NCBI RefSeq assembly: GCF_000576425.1
Contig: NZ_KK069988.1
Span: 353,976-417,975, forward strand
Direction: 5' to 3'
DNA: 64,000 nucleotides
Source: Brachybacterium phenoliresistens
Lineage (GTDB): Bacteria; Actinomycetota; Actinomycetes; Actinomycetales; Dermabacteraceae
Below, piece after piece: positions 24,513 to 34,166 of the stretch. Made by a program: the position numbers and the translations under genes. The notes under the pieces are model-generated. The model did not search any database. It was given only the letters and a program-made list of their open reading frames with translations, and was not told the DNA's origin. Each line of letters starts with the position of its first letter. The first letter of the stretch is position 1.

Positions 24513-26743
24513 GCAGGCACGTCCCAGGTGTACTGGTCGCTGTAGTTGTCGTAGACGAGCTTCAGGCCGCCGCTGCGGGAGACGTCGAAGATCGTCTTGA
24601 TGGTGTACTCGTCCCCGGCGGAGAACGTGTCCGGGGCGTCGATGTCGGTTCCCGCATCGGCCAGCTCGTAGGTGCTGAGCGCCTCGTTCACCGTGCCGCC
24701 GTAGGGCGTCACCACGGAGAACATGTAGCCGCGGAAGTCCATCGTGCCGTCGGTGACCGTCACCTTGGCCGTGACCACGAGGAACTCGGGGAACTGCCCG
24801 GGCGTGACGGTGCCGCCGTAGGTGCTGGGGAGCTTGTCCGCCGGCAGCCACTCCATGGACACGGTGACCTGTCCCTTGCCGTCGGAGGAGATGACGTCGA
24901 CCGGGGTGGCGGCGGGATCCACGGTGGGCAGCACCGAGGGGGTGACCGCGGTGGGCTCCTCGAAGGTCTCCTCCTCCGTCGGATCCTCGCTGGGCTCGGT
25001 GGCCTCGGTCGTCTCCTCCGTGCTCTGGGAGGTGGTGGGGGCGGAGGTCGGGTCGCCGCCGCCGCTGCGGTTGAACAGGACGATGCCGCCGATGAGCAGC
25101 GCGATCAGCCCGAAGACGAGCACCAGGACGATGCATCCGACCCACCAGAAGCGGGCGAACAGCCCCTTCTTCGGGCCCTGGCCCGCGCCCTCGGCGGTGG
25201 CCCACTGCGCACCGGAACCGCCCGTGGCGGGATCCGAGGCCGAGCCGAAGGCCGCGGGGGAGCCGTAGCCGGCGGCCGGAGATGCCTGGCCGTAGCCGGC
25301 CGAGGGGGATGCCTGGCCGTAGCCGGCGGCGGGGGAGCCCTGCCCATATCCCGCCGAGGGGGATGCCTGGCCGTAGCCGGCGGCCGAGGAGCCCTGGCCG
25401 TAGCCGGAGGCGGGGGAGGCCTGCCCGTACGCCGCCGCGGGGTCCTGCCCGTAGCCGGCCGCCGACGGATCCTGTCCGGGGGCGGCGGCCGAGGAGGCCT
25501 CTCCGTAGGCGGCCTGGCCCGACGCGGCCGCAGCCGCAGGCTCTGCGGACGGCTGCTGGGCGTCCTGGCCGTACTGCTGATCCTGGCCGTACTGCGGGGC
25601 CGAGGGGGCCTGCTCCGAGCTGGTGGCTCCATAGGCGGCCGCCGCGCCGACCCCGCCGATGGCCGCTGCGCCGGCGACCGGAGCGCCCGAGGAGTCGGAT
25701 CCGGCGGCCTGATCGGCTGCGGGCTCCGCGTCCTCGTAGGGCGTGGCCTGCTGGAGGTCCGCCTCGAGGTTCGGGCCGTCGTACTCGGCGGTCTCCGCCG
25801 AGTCGGCCTGCGGGTCATGGGGAGCCGTCGGAGGGAGCTCGTGGTCCGCCCCGGCCGACGGGCCGGCGCCCGCCGAGGAGTCCTGTCCCGGTGCCGGCGC
25901 CGGAGCGGAGGCCGGCGCCTCGGAGGGGGCGGCAGCGGCGTCCTGCGCCGGGGCCGCCTGGGCGGCCTCGGCGGAGCCGCCCTGGCCCTCGAGGATCTGC
26001 TCGGCGTCGCTGGAGGCGGCCGGGGCATCGTCCCCGAACGGCTCCTCGGTGCTCGCGGGAGCCTCGGGGGCGTCCGCTCCGAAGGATGCCGCCGGCGCCT
26101 GCGCGCCGTGGGCGGCAGGAGCGCCGGTCGCGGGCGCCGCCTCGGCAGCGGCGGGGAGGCCCTGGTCCGCGGCGGGCGCGTCGGCCTCGGTGCCGGCGGC
26201 GAGGGGGTCGGAGCCCGGAGCGCCAGGGGTCCCGGCGACGACCGGAGCCTCCGTCGCGGCCTCGGCTGCGACCGCGGGGGCGGCGGCCGACGCCGCGGCC
26301 GGAGCGCCGGCCACATGGGTCGCGTCGGGGTCCTGGGGAGCGGGGGCATCGGCGACGTGCGTCGCGTCCGCATCGTGCTGCGCCGAGCCATCGTGCTGCA
26401 CCGAGCCATCGTGCTGCGCGAAGGCATCGTGCTGCACCGAGCCATCCTGCTGCGCGGAGGCGTCCGCCGCGGACCCTGCGGGAGCGGCGGCGTCCGGAGC
26501 ATGCTCCGCCGGTGCCGTCTGCTGCGGCGCCGCGGCGGTCGGCTCCGGGGTCGCACCGGTCGGCTCCGTGGTGGAGAGCCGGGTCGCGTCGTCGTCGACG
26601 GCCGGGGCCTCGGAACCCTCCACCCAGAAGTTCCATCCCTGCGGCGCGGGTCCCCACGACGGATCGGGCTGCCATCCCGGCGGCGGCGTCCAGGCCGGAT
26701 CGTCGATCGGCCAGTTGGGCGGCGGGTTGAAGCGGTAGGCCAT
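24509..26743 (-). CDS. Large repeat-rich membrane protein with FNPPPxWP motif
   Basis: This 744-residue protein has four parts. Residues 1-45 are a Trp/Pro motif (FNPPPNWP, WTPPPGWQPDPSWGPAPQGW). Residues about 45-510 are intrinsically disordered and rich in Ala, Pro, Gln and Asp. They include QHDGS-type 6-residue repeats and many AAGYGQASP-type repeats with regularly spaced Tyr. A membrane helix (VLVLVFGLIALLIGGIVLF) follows near residue 550, then a Thr/Glu-rich stalk. A globular extracytoplasmic domain of about 150 residues (VVTAKVTVTDGTMDFRGYMF) ends the protein. The domain recalls DUF4352-like beta-sandwiches, but I cannot confirm that. The Tyr/Gly/Gln-rich repeats resemble low-complexity domains that form condensates (inference). 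Confidence 0.78.
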   Translation of the reverse strand: MAYRFNPPPNWPIDDPAWTPPPGWQPDPSWGPAPQGWNFWVEGSEAPAVDDDATRLSTTEPTGATPEPTAAAPQQTAPAEHAPDAAAPAGSAADASAQQDGSVQHDAFAQHDGSVQHDGSAQHDADATHVADAPAPQDPDATHVAGAPAAASAAAPAVAAEAATEAPVVAGTPGAPGSDPLAAGTEADAPAADQGLPAAAEAAPATGAPAAHGAQAPAASFGADAPEAPASTEEPFGDDAPAASSDAEQILEGQGGSAEAAQAAPAQDAAAAPSEAPASAPAPAPGQDSSAGAGPSAGADHELPPTAPHDPQADSAETAEYDGPNLEADLQQATPYEDAEPAADQAAGSDSSGAPVAGAAAIGGVGAAAAYGATSSEQAPSAPQYGQDQQYGQDAQQPSAEPAAAAASGQAAYGEASSAAAPGQDPSAAGYGQDPAAAYGQASPASGYGQGSSAAGYGQASPSAGYGQGSPAAGYGQASPSAGYGQASPAAGYGSPAAFGSASDPATGGSGAQWATAEGAGQGPKKGLFARFWWVGCIVLVLVFGLIALLIGGIVLFNRSGGGDPTSAPTTSQSTEETTEATEPSEDPTEEETFEEPTAVTPSVLPTVDPAATPVDVISSDGKGQVTVSMEWLPADKLPSTYGGTVTPGQFPEFLVVTAKVTVTDGTMDFRGYMFSVVTPYGGTVNEALSTYELADAGTDIDAPDTFSAGDEYTIKTIFDVSRSGGLKLVYDNYSDQYTWDVPA
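25262..25460 (-). repeat. Imperfect tandem repeats encoding GYGQ-rich segment
   Basis: Successive units of about 27-30 bp encode (S/A)xAAGYGQ(A/G)SP repeats. A second set of 18-bp units near 26370-26460 encodes QHDGS/QHDAF repeats in the same gene. Confidence 0.75.
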
Positions 26744-26778
26744 GTGCCTGCTACCTTCCATCGTCTGAACGGGGCGGC

Positions 26779-26809
26779 GCCGCGGTCGCCCAGGAGGCGA
26801 CCCAGCGGC
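26779..26809 (-). promoter_or_regulatory. 5'-UTR hairpin ahead of the repeat-rich membrane protein
   Basis: GCCGC-GGTCGCC pairs with GGCGACC-GCGGC around a 5-nt loop with a 2-nt bulge. It lies between a predicted minus-strand TACGAT -10 box (26826-26831) and the ATG at 26743. It could affect mRNA stability or translation. Confidence 0.45.
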
Positions 26810-26887
26810 ACAGCACTCGCCCCGTATCGTAGAGCACACGTCCCGTCGCCCGCGCGGGACCCGCCATCCGACCCCGAGGAGCCCTTC

Positions 26888-27613
26888 ATGGACACGACCG
26901 CCCCCGAGCCCCGCAGCGTGCTGATCACCGGCGGCAATCGCGGCATCGGACGCGCGATCGCGGAGGAGTTCGTCCGTCGCGGAGACAAGGTCGCCGTCAC
27001 CAGCCGCTCGGGCCAGGGAGGCCCCGAGGGCGCGCTCACCGTGGCCGCGGACATCACCGACGGCGCCTCGCTGGACGCCGCCTTCGCGGAGATCGAGGCG
27101 GCGCACGGACCGGTCGAGGTGCTCGTCGCCAACGCCGGCATCACCGACGACCAGCTGCTGCTGCGCATGGACGACGCCTCCTTCGAGTCCGTCGTCGACA
27201 CGAACCTCACCGGCTCCTTCCGGACCGTCAAGCGCTCCATCAAGGGCATGATGCGCAAGAAGAAGGGGCGCATCATCCTGATCAGCTCGGTGGTGGGCCT
27301 GTACGGCTCGCCCGGGCAGGTCAACTACGCCGCCTCGAAGTCCGGCCTGGTCGGCATCGCCCGCTCGCTGACCCGGGAGCTGGGCAGCCGCGGCATCACG
27401 GCGAACGTCGTGGCCCCCGGCTACATCGCCACGGAGATGACCGACGGCCTGCCCGAGGAGCTGAAGTCCCAGTACCTCAAGGCGATCCCCGCCGCGCGCT
27501 TCGCCGATCCCTCCGAGGTGGCCCGCGTCGTGGCCTTCCTCGCCGGGGACGATGCGTCCTACATCTCGGGCGCCGTGATCCCCGTCGACGGCGGCCTCGG
27601 CATGGGACACTGA
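26888..27613 (+). CDS. fabG: 3-oxoacyl-ACP reductase (FabG type SDR)
   Basis: This 241-residue short-chain dehydrogenase shows the NADP-binding VLITGGNRGIGRAIAEEF and NAGITDD. The catalytic Ser (ISSVVGLYGSPG), Tyr and Lys (YAASKSG) and the family end VIPVDGGLGMGH are present. It reduces 3-oxoacyl-ACP in fatty-acid elongation; some paralogues act in other pathways. The start ATG 26888 follows GAGGAGCCC. Its predicted -10 TATCGT (26825-26830) overlaps the divergent minus-strand -10. Confidence 0.9.
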   Translation: MDTTAPEPRSVLITGGNRGIGRAIAEEFVRRGDKVAVTSRSGQGGPEGALTVAADITDGASLDAAFAEIEAAHGPVEVLVANAGITDDQLLLRMDDASFESVVDTNLTGSFRTVKRSIKGMMRKKKGRIILISSVVGLYGSPGQVNYAASKSGLVGIARSLTRELGSRGITANVVAPGYIATEMTDGLPEELKSQYLKAIPAARFADPSEVARVVAFLAGDDASYISGAVIPVDGGLGMGH

Positions 27614-27711
27614 TGCCCGACTCCGCGCCGCCGATCCCGGCGGCGCCCCGCGCGAACCGGTCCCGGACCGCCCCCGTGTCCCGGACCACGATGAAGGTGT
27701 GATCTCGCCGC

Positions 27712-28239
27712 ATGGCATCCTCCGACCCTGACAGTCGCCTCCTGCTGCTCATGCGCCACGGGAAGGCCGACGCCGCCGCGGACAGCGATCATGATCGCCC
27801 GCTCCACGACAAGGGCCGCGCCCAGGCGCGCATGATCGGGGAGTACCTCGAGTCGCAGGGCGTGCGCCCCTCCCGGGTGCTGGTCTCCGATGCGCTGCGC
27901 ACCCGGGAGACCTGGCAGAGCGTCCTGGAGACGATGCCCGGCTTCGACGGCCGCGTCACCTTCCACGAGGACATCTACCATGGCGGCCCGGCGGAGGTCC
28001 TCGCCCTCATCGGCGGTCGCAAGCCCAAGCACCACGTGGTGATGGTGATCGGTCACGAGCCCACCATGTCCACGCTCAGCAGCTTCCTGGCCGATGACGA
28101 CTCCTCGGATCCGTCCTCGGTCGCGCAGGCCCGGATCGGCCTGCCCACCGGCGCGATGAGCGTGCTGACGGGCCGGCAGGACGACTGGTCCGAGGTCCGG
28201 GAGGCCTCGATGACGCTGCACACCATCGTGCGCAGCTGA
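27712..28239 (+). CDS. sixA: SixA-like phosphohistidine phosphatase
   Basis: This 175-residue histidine phosphatase has the catalytic LLLMRHGKADAA, Arg in SDALRTRETWQ and the second His in VVMVIGHEPTMS. SixA proteins remove phosphate from phosphohistidine in relay proteins; the actinobacterial partner is not known. It starts at ATG 27712, about 98 bp after fabG. It is followed by a strong bidirectional terminator. Confidence 0.88.
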   Translation: MASSDPDSRLLLLMRHGKADAAADSDHDRPLHDKGRAQARMIGEYLESQGVRPSRVLVSDALRTRETWQSVLETMPGFDGRVTFHEDIYHGGPAEVLALIGGRKPKHHVVMVIGHEPTMSTLSSFLADDDSSDPSSVAQARIGLPTGAMSVLTGRQDDWSEVREASMTLHTIVRS

Positions 28240-28295
28240 CCGCCGCCGGCGGGCATCGCCCGCGGCCCCGCCGCACGACGCACCGCGCGCCTCCT

Positions 28296-28337
28296 GCAGT
28301 CGGCGCCCGCCCCGGATCCGGGGCGGGCGCCGACTGC
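28296..28337. terminator. Bidirectional terminator between sixA and serB
   Basis: A perfect 18-bp GC-rich stem surrounds GGATCC, between the convergent genes. Confidence 0.9.
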
Positions 28338-28350
28338 TGTGCAGGGAGGA

Positions 28351-29060
28351 TCAGCCGCGCGCGGCCGCCTCCTCCAGGTAGGGCAGGGCATCGAGCAGGC
28401 TGGGCCCCTCGAGCTCGACATCGGCCACCTCCCGCAGGGCCGGCTTGCCGCAGAAGGCGATGCCGGTCCCGGCCGCGCGGACCATCAGCGCGTCGTTGGC
28501 GCCGTCGCCGATGGCGACCGTCCGGGAGAGCGGGACCCCGTGGCGCGCGGCGAGCTCCCGCAGGACCTGCTCCTTGCGCTCGGCGGTCACCACCGGGCCG
28601 GACACCCGGCCGGTCAGGCGGCCGTCGGCGACCTCGAAGCGGTTGGCGACGACCACGTCGACGCCCGCCGCGGCGGCGAGCTCGTCGATCGCCTCGTGGA
28701 AGCCGCCGGAGACCAGCGCCGTCACCCAGCCCCGCGACCGCGCCGCCGCGAAGAGCTCGACAGCCCCCGGGGTCGGGACGAGGGAGGAGCGGACCTGCGC
28801 CAGGGCCTCCTCGGACAGGCCGGCCAGGGTCGCCACGCGCGCATGCAGAGAGTCCGCGAAGTCCAGCTCCCCGCGCATGGCACGGGTGGTGACCTCCTCG
28901 ACCTGCTCGCGGGTGCCGGCATGGTCGGCGACGAGCTCGATGACCTCCTGGGTGAGGAAGGTCGAGTCGACGTCGGAGACGAGGATCCCGGTGACGGGAG
29001 CGGTCGCCGGGGCCGCTCCCGTCCCGTGATCGGATTCGATGCGGGGAAGGGGTGCGCTGC

Positions 29061-29064
<4 letters not shown>
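28351..29064 (-). CDS. serB: Phosphoserine phosphatase
   Basis: This 237-residue HAD enzyme performs the last step of serine synthesis. Motif I is [20 protein letters not shown] (nucleophile and acid/base Asp), motif II is [13 protein letters not shown], and motif III/IV is [20 protein letters not shown]. It lacks an ACT domain. The start ATG 29064 overlaps the glgC stop by 4 bp, so serB is translated from the glgC message. Confidence 0.92.
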
Positions 29065-30302
<1,238 letters not shown>

Positions 30303-30308
30303 GGCTGA

Positions 30309-30316
30309 AGGATAAT
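30309..30316. promoter_or_regulatory. Overlapping divergent -10 boxes of glgC and glgA
   Basis: On the minus strand TATCCT (30314-30309) is 6 nt before the glgC ATG. On the plus strand GATAAT (30311-30316) could serve glgA, with a leader of about 95 nt. The two hexamers overlap by 4 bp, so polymerase could occupy only one at a time. The glgA -35 is weak. Confidence 0.5.
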
Positions 30317-30417
30317 GCCTCTGTGGGCCGGATCACGTCACGGTCCCACATCCGGACCGCGGGCCCCGTCCCGGGGAGCGGTCCGTGCCTGCATACGACC
30401 ACGTCCTGGGAGGAAAC

Positions 30418-31605
30418 ATGCGCGTCGATCTGCTCACGAAGGAGTACCCGCCCGAGGTGTACGGAGGCGCCGGCGTCCATGTCGCCGAGCTCACCCGGGT
30501 GCTGCGCCCCCTGATCGACGTGAGGGTCCGATGCTTCGGCGCGGACCGCCACGAGCAGGGCGTCACCGCCTACCGGGCGCCCGTCGAGCTCGCGGGGGCG
30601 AACTCCGCCCTGGTGACCCTGGGGACCGACCTGCCGATGGCCTCGGACTGCGCGGGCGCGGACCTGGTGCACTCCCACACCTGGTACGCGAACTTCGCCG
30701 GCCACCTCGCGCAGCTCCTCCACGGCGCCCCCCACGTGCTCTCGGCGCACTCGCTCGAGCCGCTGCGCCCCTGGAAGGCCGAGCAGCTGGGTGGCGGATA
30801 CGCGCTGAGCTCCTTCGCCGAGCGGACCGCCTACGAGGCGGCGGCCGGCATCATCGCCGTCTCCGGAGGCATGCGCGAGGACATCCTGCGCTCCTACCCG
30901 GCGGTGGACCCGGCGCGGGTGCACGTGGTCCACAACGGCATCGACATCGAGGAGTGGTCGCCCAACCGCGCCACCGACGTGCTCACCTCCCGGGGCATCG
31001 ACCCCGAGGCCCCCACCATCGTGTTCGTCGGCCGGATCACCCGCCAGAAGGGCCTCCCGTACTTCCTGCGCGCGGTGCGCGATCTGCCCGAGGGCGTGCA
31101 GGTCGTGCTCTGCGCCGGAGCACCCGACACCCCGGAGATCGCGCACGAGGTCGAGACGCTCGTCGCGGAGCTGCAGCGCAGCCGCCAGGGCGTCCACCTC
31201 ATCTCCGACATGCTCCCGCGGGACCAGCTCACCCAGATCCTCACCCACGCCACCACCTTCGTGTGCCCGAGCATCTACGAGCCCCTGGGCATCGTGAACC
31301 TCGAGGCCATGGCCTGCGGCACCCCCGTGGTCGGCTCCGCGACCGGCGGCATCCCCGAGGTGGTCGTCGACGGGGAGACCGGGTACCTGGTGCCCCTGGC
31401 CCAGGCCGACGACGGCACCGGCACCCCCCTCGAGCCGGAGATCTTCGTGGCCGACCTCGCCGCGGCGCTCACCCGCGCCGTCTCCGCCCCCGAGCGCGCC
31501 CGGGAGATGGGCGAGGCCTCGCGGCGCCGCGCGGCCGACCACTTCTCCTGGACCTCGATCGCGCAGCGCACCCTGGAGGTCTACCGCACGGTGCTCGACG
31601 CCTGA
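30418..31605 (+). CDS. glgA: Actinobacterial glycogen/maltose-1-phosphate synthase
   Basis: This 395-residue GT-B glycosyltransferase is of the actinobacterial GlgA (GlgM) type. It has the donor/acceptor-binding LLTKEYPPEVYGGAGVHVAEL, HTWYANFAGHLA, IVFVGRITRQKGLPYFLRAV and VCPSIYEPLGIVNLEAMACG. Mycobacterial relatives use ADP-glucose to form alpha-maltose 1-phosphate for the GlgE pathway; which product is made here cannot be told from sequence. It starts at ATG 30418 after GGGAGGAAAC and is followed by a perfect terminator. Confidence 0.92.
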   Translation: MRVDLLTKEYPPEVYGGAGVHVAELTRVLRPLIDVRVRCFGADRHEQGVTAYRAPVELAGANSALVTLGTDLPMASDCAGADLVHSHTWYANFAGHLAQLLHGAPHVLSAHSLEPLRPWKAEQLGGGYALSSFAERTAYEAAAGIIAVSGGMREDILRSYPAVDPARVHVVHNGIDIEEWSPNRATDVLTSRGIDPEAPTIVFVGRITRQKGLPYFLRAVRDLPEGVQVVLCAGAPDTPEIAHEVETLVAELQRSRQGVHLISDMLPRDQLTQILTHATTFVCPSIYEPLGIVNLEAMACGTPVVGSATGGIPEVVVDGETGYLVPLAQADDGTGTPLEPEIFVADLAAALTRAVSAPERAREMGEASRRRAADHFSWTSIAQRTLEVYRTVLDA

Positions 31606-31618
31606 GCGTCCCGTGGTC

Positions 31619-31654
31619 CCGGGGCCCGGCGGTCGCCGCACCGCCGGGCCCCGG
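31619..31654 (+). terminator. glgA terminator
   Basis: A perfect 15-bp stem (31619-31633 with 31640-31654) with a 6-nt loop begins 13 bp after the glgA stop. Confidence 0.88.
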
Positions 31655-31712
31655 CACGTCACGGCGCTTCCCGCGGGCTCGGTGCCTGCGGTGCCCGTCA
31701 GGCGTCACGATG

Positions 31713-31778
31713 CCCGCCGGAGGTCATTCTGCGTCGCTTGAACACCCGTTCAAGCGACGCAGAATGACCTCCGGCGGG
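31713..31778. repeat. Perfect 31-bp intergenic palindrome
   Basis: Positions 31713-31743 and 31748-31778 are exact inverted repeats around ACCC. The 20 bp nearest the loop are much more AT-rich than the surroundings. It lies between convergent genes, after a separate glgA terminator. It may be a terminator for the minus-strand gene at 31804 or a dispersed palindromic element. Confidence 0.9.
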
Positions 31779-31803
31779 GTGGTGCGCGGGCACGGCGACC
31801 GGG

Positions 31804-32601
31804 TCAGGGCATCTCGGCGGCGACCACGGCGGTGACCTGGTCCACCAGGGCCTCCCGGGAGGCATCGGCCAGCTCGCGCAGGATCTGCTCGCGCCGGCTC
31901 GCCCCGGACAGGGACGGGGCGGCGGTTTCCGCGGCGAGCTCGGTGCGGGTCAGAAGCAGGGTCCGGGCCGCGAGGGTCAGCAGATGCCGGGCGGGCCCGG
32001 GGACGTGGCGGGGCAGGCCCGCCGCCGTCCATCCGGCGGGCAGGGTGGCCTGGGGGATCGGCTCCTCCGGGACGAGATCCAGGTGGGCGGAGCCGTCGGC
32101 CGCCCGGCGCAGCGCCCGCAGCAGCTCCTCCCGCGCCCCCGAGGAGTTCGCCGGCGGCACCACCTGGGCGGCGGTGCCGGGGATCCGGCTCCAGGTCACC
32201 TCGACACCGCGGGCGCCGTCGGCGCCGAGCTCGTCGACCTCCGGCACCAGGGTGTGCTCTCCCAGCCCCGCCGCGGTGACGACGATCGCCTGCTCGGCCA
32301 TCACCGCGCGGGTGATCGCGGCCGGAGGGCCGATGAGCCCGGCGATCCGGCCGGGCTGGGGCAGCACCAGGCGGGCCTGGGCCAGGGGCAGACGGCGCAG
32401 CTGCGTCATCCAGTCGAACAGGTCCTCGCCGTCGGCAGTGCGCTGGCGGTGCCCGGCGCCGTGGGCGATCGAGACCGCGTCGTCCGGGCCGACGTCGCCG
32501 CGGAGGTACGCCCCGGCCCACAGCAGCAGGGACGCCGCCCGCGGCAGCGGGACCAGGTCGCGGGGGATCTGCGGGGAGAGGTCGGGGAAGGCCTCGCTCA
32601 C
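31804..32601 (-). CDS. Conserved actinobacterial protein of unknown function
   Basis: This 265-residue protein starts at GTG 32601, overlapping the RNB gene stop. No catalytic motif is recognised. It is soluble, opens with LVPLPRAASLLLWAGAYLRG, and has a conserved-looking AGHRQRTADGEDLFDWMTQL segment. Translational coupling to the ribonuclease suggests a related role, but I cannot assign one. Confidence 0.7.
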   Translation of the reverse strand: MSEAFPDLSPQIPRDLVPLPRAASLLLWAGAYLRGDVGPDDAVSIAHGAGHRQRTADGEDLFDWMTQLRRLPLAQARLVLPQPGRIAGLIGPPAAITRAVMAEQAIVVTAAGLGEHTLVPEVDELGADGARGVEVTWSRIPGTAAQVVPPANSSGAREELLRALRRAADGSAHLDLVPEEPIPQATLPAGWTAAGLPRHVPGPARHLLTLAARTLLLTRTELAAETAAPSLSGASRREQILRELADASREALVDQVTAVVAAEMP

Positions 32602-34070
32602 GGGCGACCCACCGCCACCAGGCGGGGCGCGGCAGAGGCGTCGGCGGCCTCGGGACGCACGCGCAGCACCTCGCCGAGCTGCGCATCGGCCTCGACCCAT
32701 CCCGTCACCGGCGGCTGCGAGAGCTGCACCTCCACGCGCAGCGGCGAGGACTCCCCGGCCTCGCGCCGGTCGATGACGGTCGCCTCGAGCTCCTCGCCGA
32801 CATGGGCGCGCAGGGCCTCCGCCTCGACCAGATCGATCGCGGCACGCTCCAGCGCCCCGGCGCGCGCCGCCGTGGCCTGCATCGCCTCCGGGATCTGCGG
32901 GAGCGCGGCGAGCAGCGCCGCATCCGGCTCCTCGCCGCGCGAGTGGGCCAGGCACATCAGCAGCACGAAGCGGTCCACCAGCCGGCGCAGCGGCGCCGTC
33001 GCATGCGCGTAGGGAGCGGCGATCGCGGACTGCACCGGATCCTCGGGCAGCTCCTCCGCGCTGCGGAACGCCGCGTAGGAGGCGCCGCGGAACAGGGAGG
33101 ACGCCTGGTTCAGCAGCGCCAGGTGGCGTCCCTCGCGCCAGTCCAGGGTGCGCAGGAACTCGCCATAGGGCATCCCCTCCGGCCAGGTCACCCCGAGCGC
33201 CTCGCCCTGCAGGCGGAAGCGCTCGATCGCGCGGGGCTCGGCCGGCGGCATCGTCCGCAGGATCCCGCTGCCGCCGTCGATCATGAGCCGTGCCGCGGCC
33301 ATACCGGTGAGCAGGGAGATCTGCGCGTTGGCGTCCTCGATCTCCCGCGGGCGCCGCCAGGAGATGCGCAGCAGCTCTCCGTCCTCCTCGACCTCCTGCT
33401 CGGGGACGTTCAGGCTGGCCCCGCCGCGCTCGGCCTCGATCCCGGCGCGCAGCGCGCCGATCTCGAGCAGCAGCCGCATCATCGGGTGGCCGCGGCCGGC
33501 GTCCAGCTCGTCCTGCACGGCGTCGTAGCCGAGCTTCTCCCGGGAGCGGACCACGGCCCGCTCGAGGGCGACGGTCTCCAGCTCCCCGCGTCCGTCCAGA
33601 TGCATGTCCCACACGAAGGCCGGGGCGTCCTGCCCGGGCAGCAGGGAGGCGGCGCCCTCGGAGATCACCTCGGGATGCAGCGGGATGCGCCGGTCCGGGA
33701 GGTAGACGGTGGCGCCGCGGCGGCGGGCCTCCGCGTCGATCACCCCGTCGAGCTCGACGAACAGCGGCACGTCCGCGATGGCGTAGAGGACGTGGAATCC
33801 GTCCCCGTCGCGGGACAGATGCATGGCCTGGTCGAGGTCGGTGGAGGAGGCCGGGTCGAGGGTGACGAAGGGGACCTCCCGCAGATCCGTCCGGTCCCCG
33901 GCCCGGGAGGACCAGTCGGCGGCGGCCCGGGCGGCGGCGAGGACCTCCGGCGGGAACTCCCGCGGCAGGTCCTTCCCGGCCTCGGCGACCAGGGCGTCGA
34001 TGCCCTCCTCGAGGGCGGCCCGCGCGACCGATCCGCGCGGGACATGGAGCGAGACGGCTCGGTGCGCCAC
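32598..34070 (-). CDS. RNB-domain (RNase II family) ribonuclease
   Basis: This 490-residue protein carries the RNase II catalytic core. The metal-binding aspartate cluster is TLDPASSTDLDQAMHLSRDG at about residues 73-92. DAEARRRGATVYLPDRRIPL and YAHATAPLRRLVDRFV follow. RNase II enzymes degrade RNA 3' to 5'. Recognisable cold-shock and S1 domains are short or absent, so it is smaller than RNase R. The start GTG 34070 follows AGGAGGTCCC; the longer upstream frame overlaps the divergent ABC gene and is rejected. A minus-strand TAGACT (34105-34110) is the likely -10. Confidence 0.9.
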   Translation of the reverse strand: MAHRAVSLHVPRGSVARAALEEGIDALVAEAGKDLPREFPPEVLAAARAAADWSSRAGDRTDLREVPFVTLDPASSTDLDQAMHLSRDGDGFHVLYAIADVPLFVELDGVIDAEARRRGATVYLPDRRIPLHPEVISEGAASLLPGQDAPAFVWDMHLDGRGELETVALERAVVRSREKLGYDAVQDELDAGRGHPMMRLLLEIGALRAGIEAERGGASLNVPEQEVEEDGELLRISWRRPREIEDANAQISLLTGMAAARLMIDGGSGILRTMPPAEPRAIERFRLQGEALGVTWPEGMPYGEFLRTLDWREGRHLALLNQASSLFRGASYAAFRSAEELPEDPVQSAIAAPYAHATAPLRRLVDRFVLLMCLAHSRGEEPDAALLAALPQIPEAMQATAARAGALERAAIDLVEAEALRAHVGEELEATVIDRREAGESSPLRVEVQLSQPPVTGWVEADAQLGEVLRVRPEAADASAAPRLVAVGRP

Positions 34071-34104
34071 GGGACCTCCTGGGGTCGGCTGGGGGACTGG
34101 GCAC

Positions 34105-34110
34105 AGTCTA
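34105..34110 (-). promoter_or_regulatory. -10 box of the RNB gene (TAGACT)
   Basis: On the minus strand TAGACT lies about 35 nt before the GTG start at 34070 and upstream of an AGGAGG site, giving a short leader. Confidence 0.45.
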
Positions 34111-34153
34111 GGTGCGGGCGCGTCGCACGGCAGGGAGGCGGGCGCGGAGCCGA

Positions 34154-34159
34154 TAGGCT
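34154..34159 (+). promoter_or_regulatory. Leaderless -10 box of the ABC ATPase gene (TAGGCT)
   Basis: TAGGCT is followed by 7 nt and ATG 34167, with no Shine-Dalgarno sequence. Confidence 0.65.
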
Positions 34160-34166
34160 CTGGACC

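Noticed and set aside
31738-31753. TTGAAC-ACCC-GTTCAA resembling a LexA box (GAAC-N4-GTTC)
   Set aside because: It is the loop-proximal part of a 31-bp palindrome, so symmetry is automatic. It lies between the 3' ends of convergent genes with no promoter to control.
32802-34104. A plus-strand frame running through the RNB gene into the ABC ATPase
   Set aside because: The RNB catalytic motifs lie on the minus strand, and the ABC gene has its own leaderless start at 34167.
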